Shown: positions 1-6,616, counted from the stretch's first letter. The stretch: DNA of 6,679 nt from Candidatus Latescibacterota bacterium (GCA_003529325.1 DPVW01000425.1:1-6679), one strand, 5' to 3'. Made by a program: numbers and translations. The notes: a model not told the origin generated them from the letters alone.

Positions 1-14
1 TTAGTGGGTCAATT

Positions 15-19
15 GGAGG
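15..19 (+). promoter_or_regulatory. Ribosome binding site of the acetolactate synthase large subunit gene
   Basis: GGAGG lies 10 bases before the ATG at position 30. The reading frame stays open to the window edge upstream of that ATG, so this Shine-Dalgarno sequence is what decides the start. It would lie inside the last codons of an upstream gene if the frame-1 reading that stops at 22-24 is real. Confidence 0.75.
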
Positions 20-29
20 TCTAGCTGAT

Positions 30-1733
30 ATGAGAGGCGCTGACGCGGTTATCAAGGCACTTGAACGCCAGGGGGTGGAATACATCTTCGGCCATCCAGG
101 CGGTGCTGCCATGCCCATTTTCGACGCCCTCGTCGATACGGATAAGATCAAGTTCGTGCTCACACGGCACGAGCAAGGCGCTACCCATATGGCGGATGGT
201 TACGCCAGAGCCACCGGCAGACCGGGGGTAGTGCTCGTCACCTCGGGGCCGGGTGCGACGAATACGATTACGGGGCTGCTCACGGCGCAGATGGACTCAG
301 TCCCCATCATCGTCCTGACGGGCCAGACGATTTCTCCCATGCTTGGCAAAGATGCGTTCCAGGAGGCTGACGTCTTTGGGATATCCATGCCCGTCGTCAA
401 GCATTCGTATCTGGTCAAGAACGCCGATGACATCCCCCGGGTGATGATGGAGGCTTTTCACATCGCCGACAGCGGCCGCAAGGGACCGGTTCTGATCGAT
501 CTGCCAAAAGATGTCACCTCCGCCCAATGTGAGAGTGATTTCCCCGAGCGCGTGTATCTGCCCGGATATAATGTGCGCTCCAAGGCAGACCCAACCGCAC
601 TCGAGGAAACGGCCCGTCTGATTCGTGCCAGCCGACGTCCCCTGCTCTACCTCGGGGGTGGCGCCGTCGCGTCAGGCGCCCACATGGCGGCCAAGGCATT
701 TGCCGAAAAGTTACAGATGCCGGTGACCAACACCTTGCTCGGTAAGGGTGCCTTTCCGGAACAACATCGATTGTCGGTGGGCATGTTGGGTATGCACGGA
801 ACCGCCTATGCCAACAAGGCCGTCGTCGGCTGTGACCTGATCATGTCCGTCGGTGGCCGCTGGGATGACCGAATCACGGGCAAACTCGAGGCATTCTGCC
901 CGGACGCGAAGAAGATCCACGTCGATATCGACCCCGCCGAATTCGGCAAAGTCGTCATGCCAGATGTTTTTCTGCAGGGCGACGCCCTCGAGGTGTTGGA
1001 GGAATTGATCCACATGGTCGAGCCCCTCGAGACCGAGCCGTGGCTCGCCCAGATCGACGAATGGAAGGAGAAATTTCCCCTGAAGTATGGGCGCAAGGGG
1101 GGCTTGAAGATGCAGGCCGTCTTCGACCGTGTATACGAACTGACCGCAGGGCGGGCGGTGGTGGCCACCGATGTCGGCCAGCATCAGATGTGGGCGGCGC
1201 AGTTCTACAAGACCGCTCACAACCGGCAGTGGCTGTCCTCGGGAGGCGCAGGGACCATGGGCTACGGTTTCCCCGCCGCGATAGGCGCACAGTTTGGTCG
1301 TCCCGATGACACGGTCATCTCCATCTCGGGAGATGGGGGCTTCCAGATGACGATGTCGGAACTGGCGACGGCGGCGATTCACAAGCTGCCGTTGAAGATC
1401 CTGATCATGGACAACGCCTACCTGGGCATGGTCCGTCAGTGGCAGCATCTGTTTCACGACAATCGGCTATCGGGCGTCGATCTCGAAGGCAACCCGGATT
1501 TCATCAAACTGGCCGCTGCATATGGCATTGAGGGCTGGCACTTGAAACGGACTGCCGATATCGACAAGATTCTGACGAAGATGCTCGAATACAATGATGG
1601 TCCGAGCATCGTCCACTGCCACTGCGAGAAAGAGGACGACGTGTATCCCATGATACCTGCCGGCGCGCCGCTGCATGAGATGTTGCTCGAAGCGCCAAAA
1701 CACAAACTTGCCAAGCCGACTGGGAGCACGTGA
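30..1733 (+). CDS. ilvB: Acetolactate synthase (acetohydroxyacid synthase), large catalytic subunit
   Basis: This is the catalytic subunit of acetohydroxyacid synthase. It uses thiamine diphosphate (TPP), FAD and Mg2+ to condense two pyruvates to 2-acetolactate, or pyruvate with 2-ketobutyrate, in valine, leucine and isoleucine synthesis in the cytoplasm. At 567 residues it has the usual length. The TPP-binding N domain (about 2-167) carries GHPGG (21-25), the cofactor-activating glutamate E48 in [14 protein letters not shown] (70-78) and FQEAD (110-114). A central domain (about 187-320) contains YLGGGA. The C domain (about 375-530) has the Mg/TPP motif GDGGF (434-438) ending at N462, followed by YLGMVRQWQ with W471, the tryptophan known in this family for herbicide contact. 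The sequence follows E. coli IlvI closely through all three domains. The ATG at 30 is chosen for its Shine-Dalgarno sequence; the N-terminus is a few residues shorter than IlvI. The family symbol could equally be ilvI or ilvG. It is paired with the small subunit immediately downstream. Confidence 0.96.
   Translation: MRGADAVIKALERQGVEYIFGHPGGAAMPIFDALVDTDKIKFVLTRHEQGATHMADGYARATGRPGVVLVTSGPGATNTITGLLTAQMDSVPIIVLTGQTISPMLGKDAFQEADVFGISMPVVKHSYLVKNADDIPRVMMEAFHIADSGRKGPVLIDLPKDVTSAQCESDFPERVYLPGYNVRSKADPTALEETARLIRASRRPLLYLGGGAVASGAHMAAKAFAEKLQMPVTNTLLGKGAFPEQHRLSVGMLGMHGTAYANKAVVGCDLIMSVGGRWDDRITGKLEAFCPDAKKIHVDIDPAEFGKVVMPDVFLQGDALEVLEELIHMVEPLETEPWLAQIDEWKEKFPLKYGRKGGLKMQAVFDRVYELTAGRAVVATDVGQHQMWAAQFYKTAHNRQWLSSGGAGTMGYGFPAAIGAQFGRPDDTVISISGDGGFQMTMSELATAAIHKLPLKILIMDNAYLGMVRQWQHLFHDNRLSGVDLEGNPDFIKLAAAYGIEGWHLKRTADIDKILTKMLEYNDGPSIVHCHCEKEDDVYPMIPAGAPLHEMLLEAPKHKLAKPTGST
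1722..1726 (+). promoter_or_regulatory. Shine-Dalgarno-like GGGAG for the small subunit
   Basis: GGGAG sits in the last codons of the large-subunit gene. It is 3 bases from the GTG at 1730 and 12 bases from the in-frame ATG at 1739. Neither spacing is ideal. ATG is the stronger start codon, so 1739 is slightly preferred, but the GTGA overlap at 1730-1733 keeps the GTG start plausible. Confidence 0.4.
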
Positions 1734-1738
1734 TCGTC

Positions 1739-2344
1739 ATGACACAGACCCCAACTCCACCCCTGACAAATGGCTCACGGGGCAATGGTCGCGGCGGCGA
1801 CACGGCTGTCGCCGAAGCCGCCTACCAGCGCAATCTGGGAGCCGGCCAACAAGTGCGGCGAACGACGATCGGTCTGCTGGTCAATGACCAGCCGGGCGTT
1901 CTGGTGCGCACGAGCCAGGTCTTCAGTCGTCGAGGCTACAACATCGAGTCCCTCGTCGTCTCCTCCGCTCATGTCATGCCTGGCACCTCGCGCATGACGA
2001 TCACCTGTTCAGGACCGGCGGACGTACTGCATCAGATCATCCTGCAGTTGGACAAACTGGTCGATGTCATCCACGCCCACGACCACACCGACGATGACGC
2101 CGTCACCCGTGAACTGGCATTGTTCAAAGTCGCATGCTCAGTTGTCGAACGCAGCGAGATCCTACAGATCACCGAAGTCTTCCGCGGCAAAACAATCGAC
2201 ATCACCGATGAAACAATCACCATCGAAGCGACAGGCACCACCGAAAAAATGGATGCCCTGGAAAAGATGCTGGGCAAGTTCGACCTGCGAGAGATGGTAC
2301 GAACAGGAAAAGTGGTGATGGCGAGGGGTACTGAAATCACCTGA
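1739..2344 (+). CDS. ilvH: Acetolactate synthase, small regulatory subunit
   Basis: This is the regulatory subunit that activates the large subunit and, in known relatives, confers valine feedback inhibition. Numbering from the ATG at 1739 gives 201 residues. The first 40 or so (rich in Gly, Thr, Pro and Ala, with no recognisable fold) have no counterpart in the 163-residue E. coli IlvH. The N-terminal ACT domain starts at RRTTIGLLV, followed by NDQPGVL (49-55) and the hallmark GYNIES (66-71). The C-terminal ACT-like domain includes ITEVFRGKTIDITDE and ends near GKVVMARG, both matching the family. A gap-free alignment recalled from E. coli IlvH puts an Asp (residue 50) where that protein has N11 in the effector loop. 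The alternative start is the GTG at 1730, which overlaps the large-subunit stop as GTGA. Either start implies translational coupling. The downstream neighbour is a convergent receptor gene, so the ilv unit ends here. The symbol ilvN would also be acceptable. Confidence 0.93.
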   Translation: MTQTPTPPLTNGSRGNGRGGDTAVAEAAYQRNLGAGQQVRRTTIGLLVNDQPGVLVRTSQVFSRRGYNIESLVVSSAHVMPGTSRMTITCSGPADVLHQIILQLDKLVDVIHAHDHTDDDAVTRELALFKVACSVVERSEILQITEVFRGKTIDITDETITIEATGTTEKMDALEKMLGKFDLREMVRTGKVVMARGTEIT

Positions 2345-2353
2345 ACCACTGAT

Positions 2354-2374
2354 CGGGTTTGCGCAGCAAACCCG
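2354..2374. repeat. Hairpin 1 after the small-subunit gene
   Basis: A perfect 9-bp inverted repeat, CGGGTTTGC and GCAAACCCG, surrounds a 3-base loop and begins 9 bases after the stop codon of the small subunit. No T-run follows on the plus strand, so it is a weak intrinsic terminator at best. It may instead protect or stall the 3' end of the ilv transcript. Confidence 0.6.
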
Positions 2375-2376
2375 CA

Positions 2377-2397
2377 GACAGGCGCGTAGCACCTGTC
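2377..2397. repeat. Hairpin 2 in the convergent intergenic region
   Basis: GACAGG (2377-2382) pairs with CCTGTC (2392-2397). After one C/A mismatch, two further G-C pairs leave a 3-base loop. It is weaker than its two neighbours and starts 3 bases after hairpin 1. Its function is unknown. Confidence 0.45.
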
Positions 2398-2407
2398 AAA
2401 CTCTCAA

Positions 2408-2450
2408 GAACGGGGAGAGCGGGACAATTTCTATCCCGCTCTCCCCGTTC
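2408..2450. terminator. Long hairpin, probable bidirectional terminator
   Basis: A perfect 17-bp inverted repeat has arms at 2408-2424 and 2434-2450 and a 9-base loop (caatttcta). It lies between two convergent genes, 63 bases after the small-subunit stop and 5 bases after the receptor stop read on the minus strand. The stem is very GC-rich. Neither side has a clean T-run: the minus strand continues TTGAGAGTTTG and the plus strand CTCGTTC. The terminator role therefore rests on stem strength and position rather than on a full intrinsic terminator signature. Confidence 0.7.
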
Positions 2451-2455
2451 CTCGT

Positions 2456-5392
2456 TCAAAAATCCATTCCCAACTGCACGTACGACAGCCGACCCACCTC
2501 GGGCGCGCCAATAAAGGCACGATATCTTTCGTCGAGCACGTTGTCGAGATTGGCCAGCAGGTAGAGTCCATCGGCCATAGGTAGATCATATCGGGCACTC
2601 AGGTCAAGCGTCGTATACGAATCCACCGCCCCCACGTAGACACCAGAGTTCATCGGGAATTCGCCGTTGTAACGTAGCCGGGCACCCAGCCGAAGGTCGT
2701 ACTGCGGCAGATCATACTTTGTTCCGACCTTCACCTTGTGCTTTGGCGCATTCAGTGCCACGTCGCTGATCCCTCCAAGATTTTCGAAGAAGTCGTCGTT
2801 GACGAAGGAATAGTTGCCACTGAAGCTGAGGTTGTCGGTGGCGTAGTAACCGAGGGCGAGGTCGAGACCGTAGAGTGTGACGTCACCAAAATTGCGATAC
2901 GTGAGAAGCACGGCCGTCGGATCGTAGGCCTGTTCAGGCGATACCGTGCCGAAGGGAATCTGTACAGCGCCAGTGGCAAAAATCGTAGCCAGTTCGTCAG
3001 CAGCGGTGCCATTGTTGTTGGCAGCGCTTACGCCAGGGATCGACACCTGATCCAGAGCCCCGAGAACAGAAGCGGCCAGTGCATTGGCGGGATCTGACAG
3101 AGACTGCTGCAAGGCGGGTACGAGAGCGGCGCCGAGCGCCGTGGGGTGCAAGAACACATTCGGCGTCTCTACTGCCAGCGGTCCGACAAAGTCCTCCACG
3201 TCTGAGCGATACAGATCGGCGGCGACAACCAGCTTCTTGCCGACGATTCCCTTGTATCCCACCTCTAGCGTCTGGGTGATGGTCGATCGTGACCGTGGTA
3301 CATCGAAGGCATCGGCGACAGGATCGAACCCGGAAGTCTCGAGATTCAGTTTGAGAATGGAATTGGTCAGTCCGGGCAGCTGTTGTGGTATGAGAGAAGG
3401 CAACGCCGCCGTTACAAGGGCGGCTTGTGCCTGACCCGCGGCCTGCGCAGCGTCAGCATCCATTCCGGCGGCGATCAATTGCTGCGCGATCAAGCCAGGG
3501 GCCAACGACTCGAGGACGGGACCAAACTGGGCGAGCACAGCGTTACGACCGATCCCCCACTGTACGTTGGTGACGGTGGGGTCGTCGAGAGGGATGTAAC
3601 CGTCGGCATCGACGGAGCCAGTCTCTCCGGGTACCAGTCCAAGGCTGTTGAGGAAGGGCTGAAAGGAGGAGCGATACATGGGCCGGCCCGCAGCACTGCG
3701 GCGAAAGGTGAAGCCCTCGGAGAATCCGCTTCGGTAGGTCCCCTGTGCGCGAACATCGACATTGGGGCTGAAACCGAAAGTCGGCGTGAAGGCCTCCAGG
3801 GGTGCGAAAGCCCCCCTCAGAGCCAGCAGGTCGAGATAGAGATTGTTCGTCGTCGGCGTCGAAAATGCACGGTTGTAGGTAAACCGCAGAGACTGGCTCT
3901 CCGCCAGTTTGTAAACCAGCGCACCGCGGGGTGAAAATTCGGCATCATCGAGGCGGTTGTGCTTGTCATAACGCAAGGCCAACAACAGATCCAGATCGTT
4001 ACGCAGTGCCGTCTCGCCCTGCAGATAGGCGCCATACTCGTCGATGTCGTCGTCATTCTCGTTGTTGCCCGTGATCGTGCCCTTGGTCTGTGGTCGCGTG
4101 AACAATGCGTCCACACCATAGACGAACTGGTAGCGGCCACCGAGTTGTGCCGCGTGCTGCACCTGAAACACGTCCATTGTCGACTTGTCGATGATGGGTT
4201 CCCCGGAACGCAGCAGGTAGGTATCCTGCGCGTCGCTCCAGTTGTGATAGAATTGGGCGAACCAGTCTTGGTACAACAGACGCGTCTGCACGTAGCTGGA
4301 TGCCCAATCCTGCCCCTGCCCGGCACCGAGGCCGGTGAGTTCGATGTGATCACCCTGGTTGTAGCCATAGCTGACGATGGCGCTCAAGTCCTCGGTGGGC
4401 CGAAAATCTACGCGTGCCTCGAGACTCTGACGTTTTATATCGAAGTCCCGTTTGCCGATCAGCAGTCCCGCCTCGGAGGCACCGGCAGCCAACGCCGCGG
4501 CACGGGAGGCAACCTCCACTGGGTCGGTGTATTTCCAGTCTTCCCCCTTGTAGTACTGGGCCGAAATCTTGTAGGCAAGTTGCGGGTTTACGACCCCTGC
4601 GTGGCGCAAAGTACCTTTGGCGAGACTGCGCTCACCGGCGCCAAAGGTCACAGAGGTGCCCGCCGATTCGAAGGGCGAATGCGAGATGATGTGCATGACG
4701 CCGTTGGCGCTATTCGGACCGTAAAGAGCCGCCCCGGGACCAAGGACGATTTCGATCCGCTCAATATCTTCGTTGGTGACGGGAATAAAGTTGTGCACGT
4801 TGACGCGCAAGGAAGGAACATTGGCGATGCGATTGTCCGACAGCGTCAGCATGGAGCCACTGAAAATATTGTTGAACCCACGGGTGACGACGTTGCTCTG
4901 CACCAGTCCGGTCTGGGCGAAATCGATGCCGGGTTGATCGCGGACGAGACCGGCGACGGTGAGCACGGAACGATTGGCGATATCTTCGGCTTCCACGACC
5001 GAGATCGAAGCGGGCGCATCCAGCACCTTCTCATTGCTGCGTGAGGCACTGACGACGGTCAACTCCAGATCGAGCAGAGCGGCTTCCAGCGTGATCACCA
5101 GGTTGGCACCCGAAGCACCGACTTGCACCGCACTCCGAGACGTGGTGCGGAAGCCAACGTGGGAGACACTGACGGTATAGCTGCCCCGCGGCAGGTCGCG
5201 GATGACAAACTCTCCTGATATTCCTGAGACCGCCCCGGCGGCCCGTTCCAGCCCGCCTCCGGTGACGGTGACATTTGCCCCTGGGAGTGCCACCCCATCA
5301 GTGTCGGTGATGCTGCCTGTCAGTTCGGCGGCATCGGCAGTTATTGCCGCGAGCCAAATGCAAACGAGAATACTGCGAGCGATCCGGGTCAT
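2456..5392 (-). CDS. TonB-dependent outer-membrane receptor with N-terminal carboxypeptidase-regulatory-like domain
   Basis: This is an outer-membrane active-transport channel for a ligand such as a siderophore, vitamin B12 or an oligosaccharide, energised by TonB-ExbBD. The ATG at 5392 gives 978 residues. It has AGGGAG 9 bases upstream and places a clean signal peptide at the N-terminus (MTRIAR, then a hydrophobic stretch, cleavage near ADA at about 21). The longer start at 5425 has no ribosome site and would add 11 residues before the signal. In order come a carboxypeptidase-regulatory-like beta-sandwich (about 23-103, with GSITDTDGVALPGANVTV and GSYTVSVSHVGF), a TonB-box-like stretch ELTVVSASR (about 110-118), a plug domain (about 123-240, with QPGIDF, VVTRGFNN and ALYGPNSANGVMHI), then a beta-barrel ending in phenylalanine, as BAM-inserted proteins usually do. 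The barrel has two long Ala-rich inserts (about 612-682 and 745-816). The plug does not read as SusC-like, and no SusD neighbour is visible. The ligand cannot be told from sequence. Confidence 0.94.
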   Translation of the reverse strand: MTRIARSILVCIWLAAITADAAELTGSITDTDGVALPGANVTVTGGGLERAAGAVSGISGEFVIRDLPRGSYTVSVSHVGFRTTSRSAVQVGASGANLVITLEAALLDLELTVVSASRSNEKVLDAPASISVVEAEDIANRSVLTVAGLVRDQPGIDFAQTGLVQSNVVTRGFNNIFSGSMLTLSDNRIANVPSLRVNVHNFIPVTNEDIERIEIVLGPGAALYGPNSANGVMHIISHSPFESAGTSVTFGAGERSLAKGTLRHAGVVNPQLAYKISAQYYKGEDWKYTDPVEVASRAAALAAGASEAGLLIGKRDFDIKRQSLEARVDFRPTEDLSAIVSYGYNQGDHIELTGLGAGQGQDWASSYVQTRLLYQDWFAQFYHNWSDAQDTYLLRSGEPIIDKSTMDVFQVQHAAQLGGRYQFVYGVDALFTRPQTKGTITGNNENDDDIDEYGAYLQGETALRNDLDLLLALRYDKHNRLDDAEFSPRGALVYKLAESQSLRFTYNRAFSTPTTNNLYLDLLALRGAFAPLEAFTPTFGFSPNVDVRAQGTYRSGFSEGFTFRRSAAGRPMYRSSFQPFLNSLGLVPGETGSVDADGYIPLDDPTVTNVQWGIGRNAVLAQFGPVLESLAPGLIAQQLIAAGMDADAAQAAGQAQAALVTAALPSLIPQQLPGLTNSILKLNLETSGFDPVADAFDVPRSRSTITQTLEVGYKGIVGKKLVVAADLYRSDVEDFVGPLAVETPNVFLHPTALGAALVPALQQSLSDPANALAASVLGALDQVSIPGVSAANNNGTAADELATIFATGAVQIPFGTVSPEQAYDPTAVLLTYRNFGDVTLYGLDLALGYYATDNLSFSGNYSFVNDDFFENLGGISDVALNAPKHKVKVGTKYDLPQYDLRLGARLRYNGEFPMNSGVYVGAVDSYTTLDLSARYDLPMADGLYLLANLDNVLDERYRAFIGAPEVGRLSYVQLGMDF

Positions 5393-5401
5393 TGGCGTCG
5401 T

Positions 5402-5407
5402 CTCCCT
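5402..5407 (-). promoter_or_regulatory. Ribosome binding site of the TonB-dependent receptor gene
   Basis: On the minus strand AGGGAG lies 9 bases before the ATG at 5392-5390. It lies inside the longer open frame that begins at 5425, and so argues for the shorter start with its normal signal peptide. Confidence 0.7.
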
Positions 5408-5445
5408 GTTCCGATAGAAAAGCATGGGTTGGTCAACACACGCCT

Positions 5446-5476
5446 AATATAAAGCCCTTGACGCGGGTCACGTCGA
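5446..5476 (-). promoter_or_regulatory. Candidate promoter of the receptor gene
   Basis: The only AT-rich patch in the divergent intergenic region reads TATATT on the minus strand (5451-5446), a plausible -10 box. The best -35 match, TCGACG (5476-5471), is separated by 19 bases, longer than ideal. The implied transcript would start near 5439 and leave a leader of about 47 bases before the ATG at 5392. The call rests on position and base composition, and the -35 is weak. Confidence 0.3.
5459..5470. promoter_or_regulatory. Candidate operator, TGAC-N4-GTCA palindrome
   Basis: TGACGCGGGTCA is a perfect 4+4 inverted repeat around GCGG. With the flanking T it reads TTGAC-N4-GTCAC, close in layout to the TTGAT-N4-ATCAA half-site arrangement of FNR/CRP-family regulators, though not a match to it. 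It falls between the putative -35 and -10 of the receptor promoter, where a bound repressor would block transcription. A palindrome this short can occur by chance, so this is a candidate only. Confidence 0.25.
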
Positions 5477-5520
5477 GTCCCTTGCAGGGCTCGGAGTTGA
5501 ATCCGAAGTTTAGCGCTCCG
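5474..5520. repeat. Overlapping small hairpins in the divergent intergenic region
   Basis: CGAG(T)CCC at 5474-5481 pairs with GGGCTCG at 5487-5493 (7 bp with one bulged T, loop TTGCA). TCGGA at 5491-5495 can instead pair with TCCGA at 5502-5506, and CGGAG at 5492-5496 with CTCCG at 5516-5520. The three pairings share bases and exclude one another. They lie upstream of the oxidoreductase start at 5542, but whether they are transcribed is unknown. Confidence 0.3.
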
Positions 5521-5541
5521 TCCTCAAACGATTGATATGAC

Positions 5542-6555
5542 ATGACCGAAAAACTCAATCTCGCCCTCATCGGCTGTGGGGCTATAGCCCGCTACCATCT
5601 GGATGGCATCCTCGCCGGACAGGGCCGGCTCTGTGTCACCACCGTCGTCGACAACGACCCGGACAAGGCGGCAGCCTTCGCCGCCGAAACGGGCGCCACC
5701 CCCTTCCCCACCATCGAGGCGGCCTTGAGTGACGGCGATTTCGACGCCGTGGACATCATGCTGCCCCACGACCTGCATGAGTGGGCGGCAACGACCTGCC
5801 TGGCGGCAGGTAAGCATGTGTTGATGGAAAAGCCCATGGCTCCCGACCTGGAGGCCTGCGACCGAATCCTGGCTACCGCCGAGAACTCCGGTCGCACTTT
5901 CATGATCGCCGAGAATGCGCAGTACTGGCCGGAGATCGTACGCGCCGCCGAACTCATCGAGGACGGTGCCATCGGTGACATCATCACGGCACGGGCGGCC
6001 TTCGTGGTGCAATTCGACGAATACTGGTTCCCCGACCGCAAAGCCTGGCGTTACGACCGTGAACGCACCGGGGGTGGTATTTGCATCGACGGTGGTTCGC
6101 ACTGGATTCGCCCCCTGCGAATGTGGCTGGGCGAAATCGACGAGGTCGTAGCCATCACCGGCAATCCACTTACAGCGATGCAGGGCGAGTCTTTGTGTCG
6201 CTCCCTGCTTCGTTTCCAGTCCGGCATCGTCGCCTCCTTCGACGCGATGATGATCGATACCATTCTCGCCCCCGAACCATGGTGGCGTGTGACCGGTACA
6301 AAAGGCGAGATCCTCATCGACGGTGCTTTCGACGGTGGACTGAGACTGTACGACACCGACCACCCGGACGGCATGCGCGTCATGGAGCCAGCTGGATACC
6401 CTCGTTCCTTCGACCCAGAACTAGACGATTTCGCCCGTGTCATCCTCGACGGTGACAAACCCGCCGCACCAGCCAAACACTCCCTCGGTGAGCTACGCAC
6501 CGCCCTCGCCCTATATCGTTCCGCTGAATCAAGGTCGTGGGAGAAAGTCTGGTAA
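5542..6555 (+). CDS. Gfo/Idh/MocA-family NAD(P)-dependent oxidoreductase
   Basis: This is a cytoplasmic dehydrogenase of the family that includes inositol 2-dehydrogenase and glucose-fructose oxidoreductase; members typically oxidise or reduce a sugar, polyol or related ring hydroxyl with NAD(P). It has 337 residues, the usual length. The N-terminal Rossmann fold opens with LALIGCGAIARYH (glycine motif G11, G13). The family motif EKP is at 96-98, with K97 the expected catalytic lysine. GGGICIDGGSHWI (177-189) supplies D183 and H187, spaced as in the Lys-Asp-His triad known from Bacillus inositol dehydrogenase. The usual Asp three residues after that His is Arg190 here. The start is fixed by an in-frame TGA at 5533-5535 and by the Rossmann strand beginning at residue 5. 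No Shine-Dalgarno sequence is visible upstream. It is divergent from the receptor gene and followed, after 66 bases, by a probable further gene. The substrate is not predictable from sequence alone. Confidence 0.93.
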   Translation: MTEKLNLALIGCGAIARYHLDGILAGQGRLCVTTVVDNDPDKAAAFAAETGATPFPTIEAALSDGDFDAVDIMLPHDLHEWAATTCLAAGKHVLMEKPMAPDLEACDRILATAENSGRTFMIAENAQYWPEIVRAAELIEDGAIGDIITARAAFVVQFDEYWFPDRKAWRYDRERTGGGICIDGGSHWIRPLRMWLGEIDEVVAITGNPLTAMQGESLCRSLLRFQSGIVASFDAMMIDTILAPEPWWRVTGTKGEILIDGAFDGGLRLYDTDHPDGMRVMEPAGYPRSFDPELDDFARVILDGDKPAAPAKHSLGELRTALALYRSAESRSWEKVW

Positions 6556-6607
6556 CGTCCGCATACCATCCATCGCGCGTCGTTCATCGGCTCAGGGCCA
6601 CCAGCAT

Positions 6608-6616
6608 TGTTATGAT
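6608..6616 (+). promoter_or_regulatory. Candidate extended -10 element before the right-edge gene
   Basis: TG-T-TATGAT resembles an extended -10 box with one mismatch to TATAAT. Its distance from the ATG at 6622 would place the transcription start at or within a couple of bases of that ATG, implying a leaderless message. No -35 box is visible 17 bases upstream, as is usual when an extended -10 is used. Such motifs are short, so chance is possible. Confidence 0.3.

Noticed and set aside
26..33. TGATATGA shared by the starts of ilvB (26-33) and the oxidoreductase (5533-5540), considered as a common promoter or start signal
   Set aside because: In ilvB the ATG lies inside the motif, and in the oxidoreductase the ATG abuts it. 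The geometry differs, and a promoter there would start transcription inside the gene. An 8-base match around ATG is probably chance.
711..1457. A 248-codon minus-strand open frame opposite the acetolactate synthase large subunit
   Set aside because: It is entirely covered by conserved ilvB coding sequence on the plus strand, and no ribosome site or domain supports it.
3959..5044. A 361-codon plus-strand open frame inside the receptor gene
   Set aside because: It is antisense to a well-supported TonB-dependent receptor, shows no recognisable domain, and has the scrambled composition expected from the complement of GC-rich coding DNA.
5393..5425. Longer start for the receptor at the ATG at 5425
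   Set aside because: It would place 11 mostly polar residues before the signal peptide and has no ribosome site, whereas AGGGAG precedes the ATG at 5392 at good spacing.
5428..5437. GTTG-GT-CAAC palindrome just upstream of the receptor gene
   Set aside because: Four-base arms are too short, and no second copy or promoter alignment supports an operator.
5524..6363. A 279-codon minus-strand open frame opposite the oxidoreductase
   Set aside because: The opposite strand carries clear Gfo/Idh/MocA motifs across the whole length. The antisense product has no recognisable fold and is a shadow frame.
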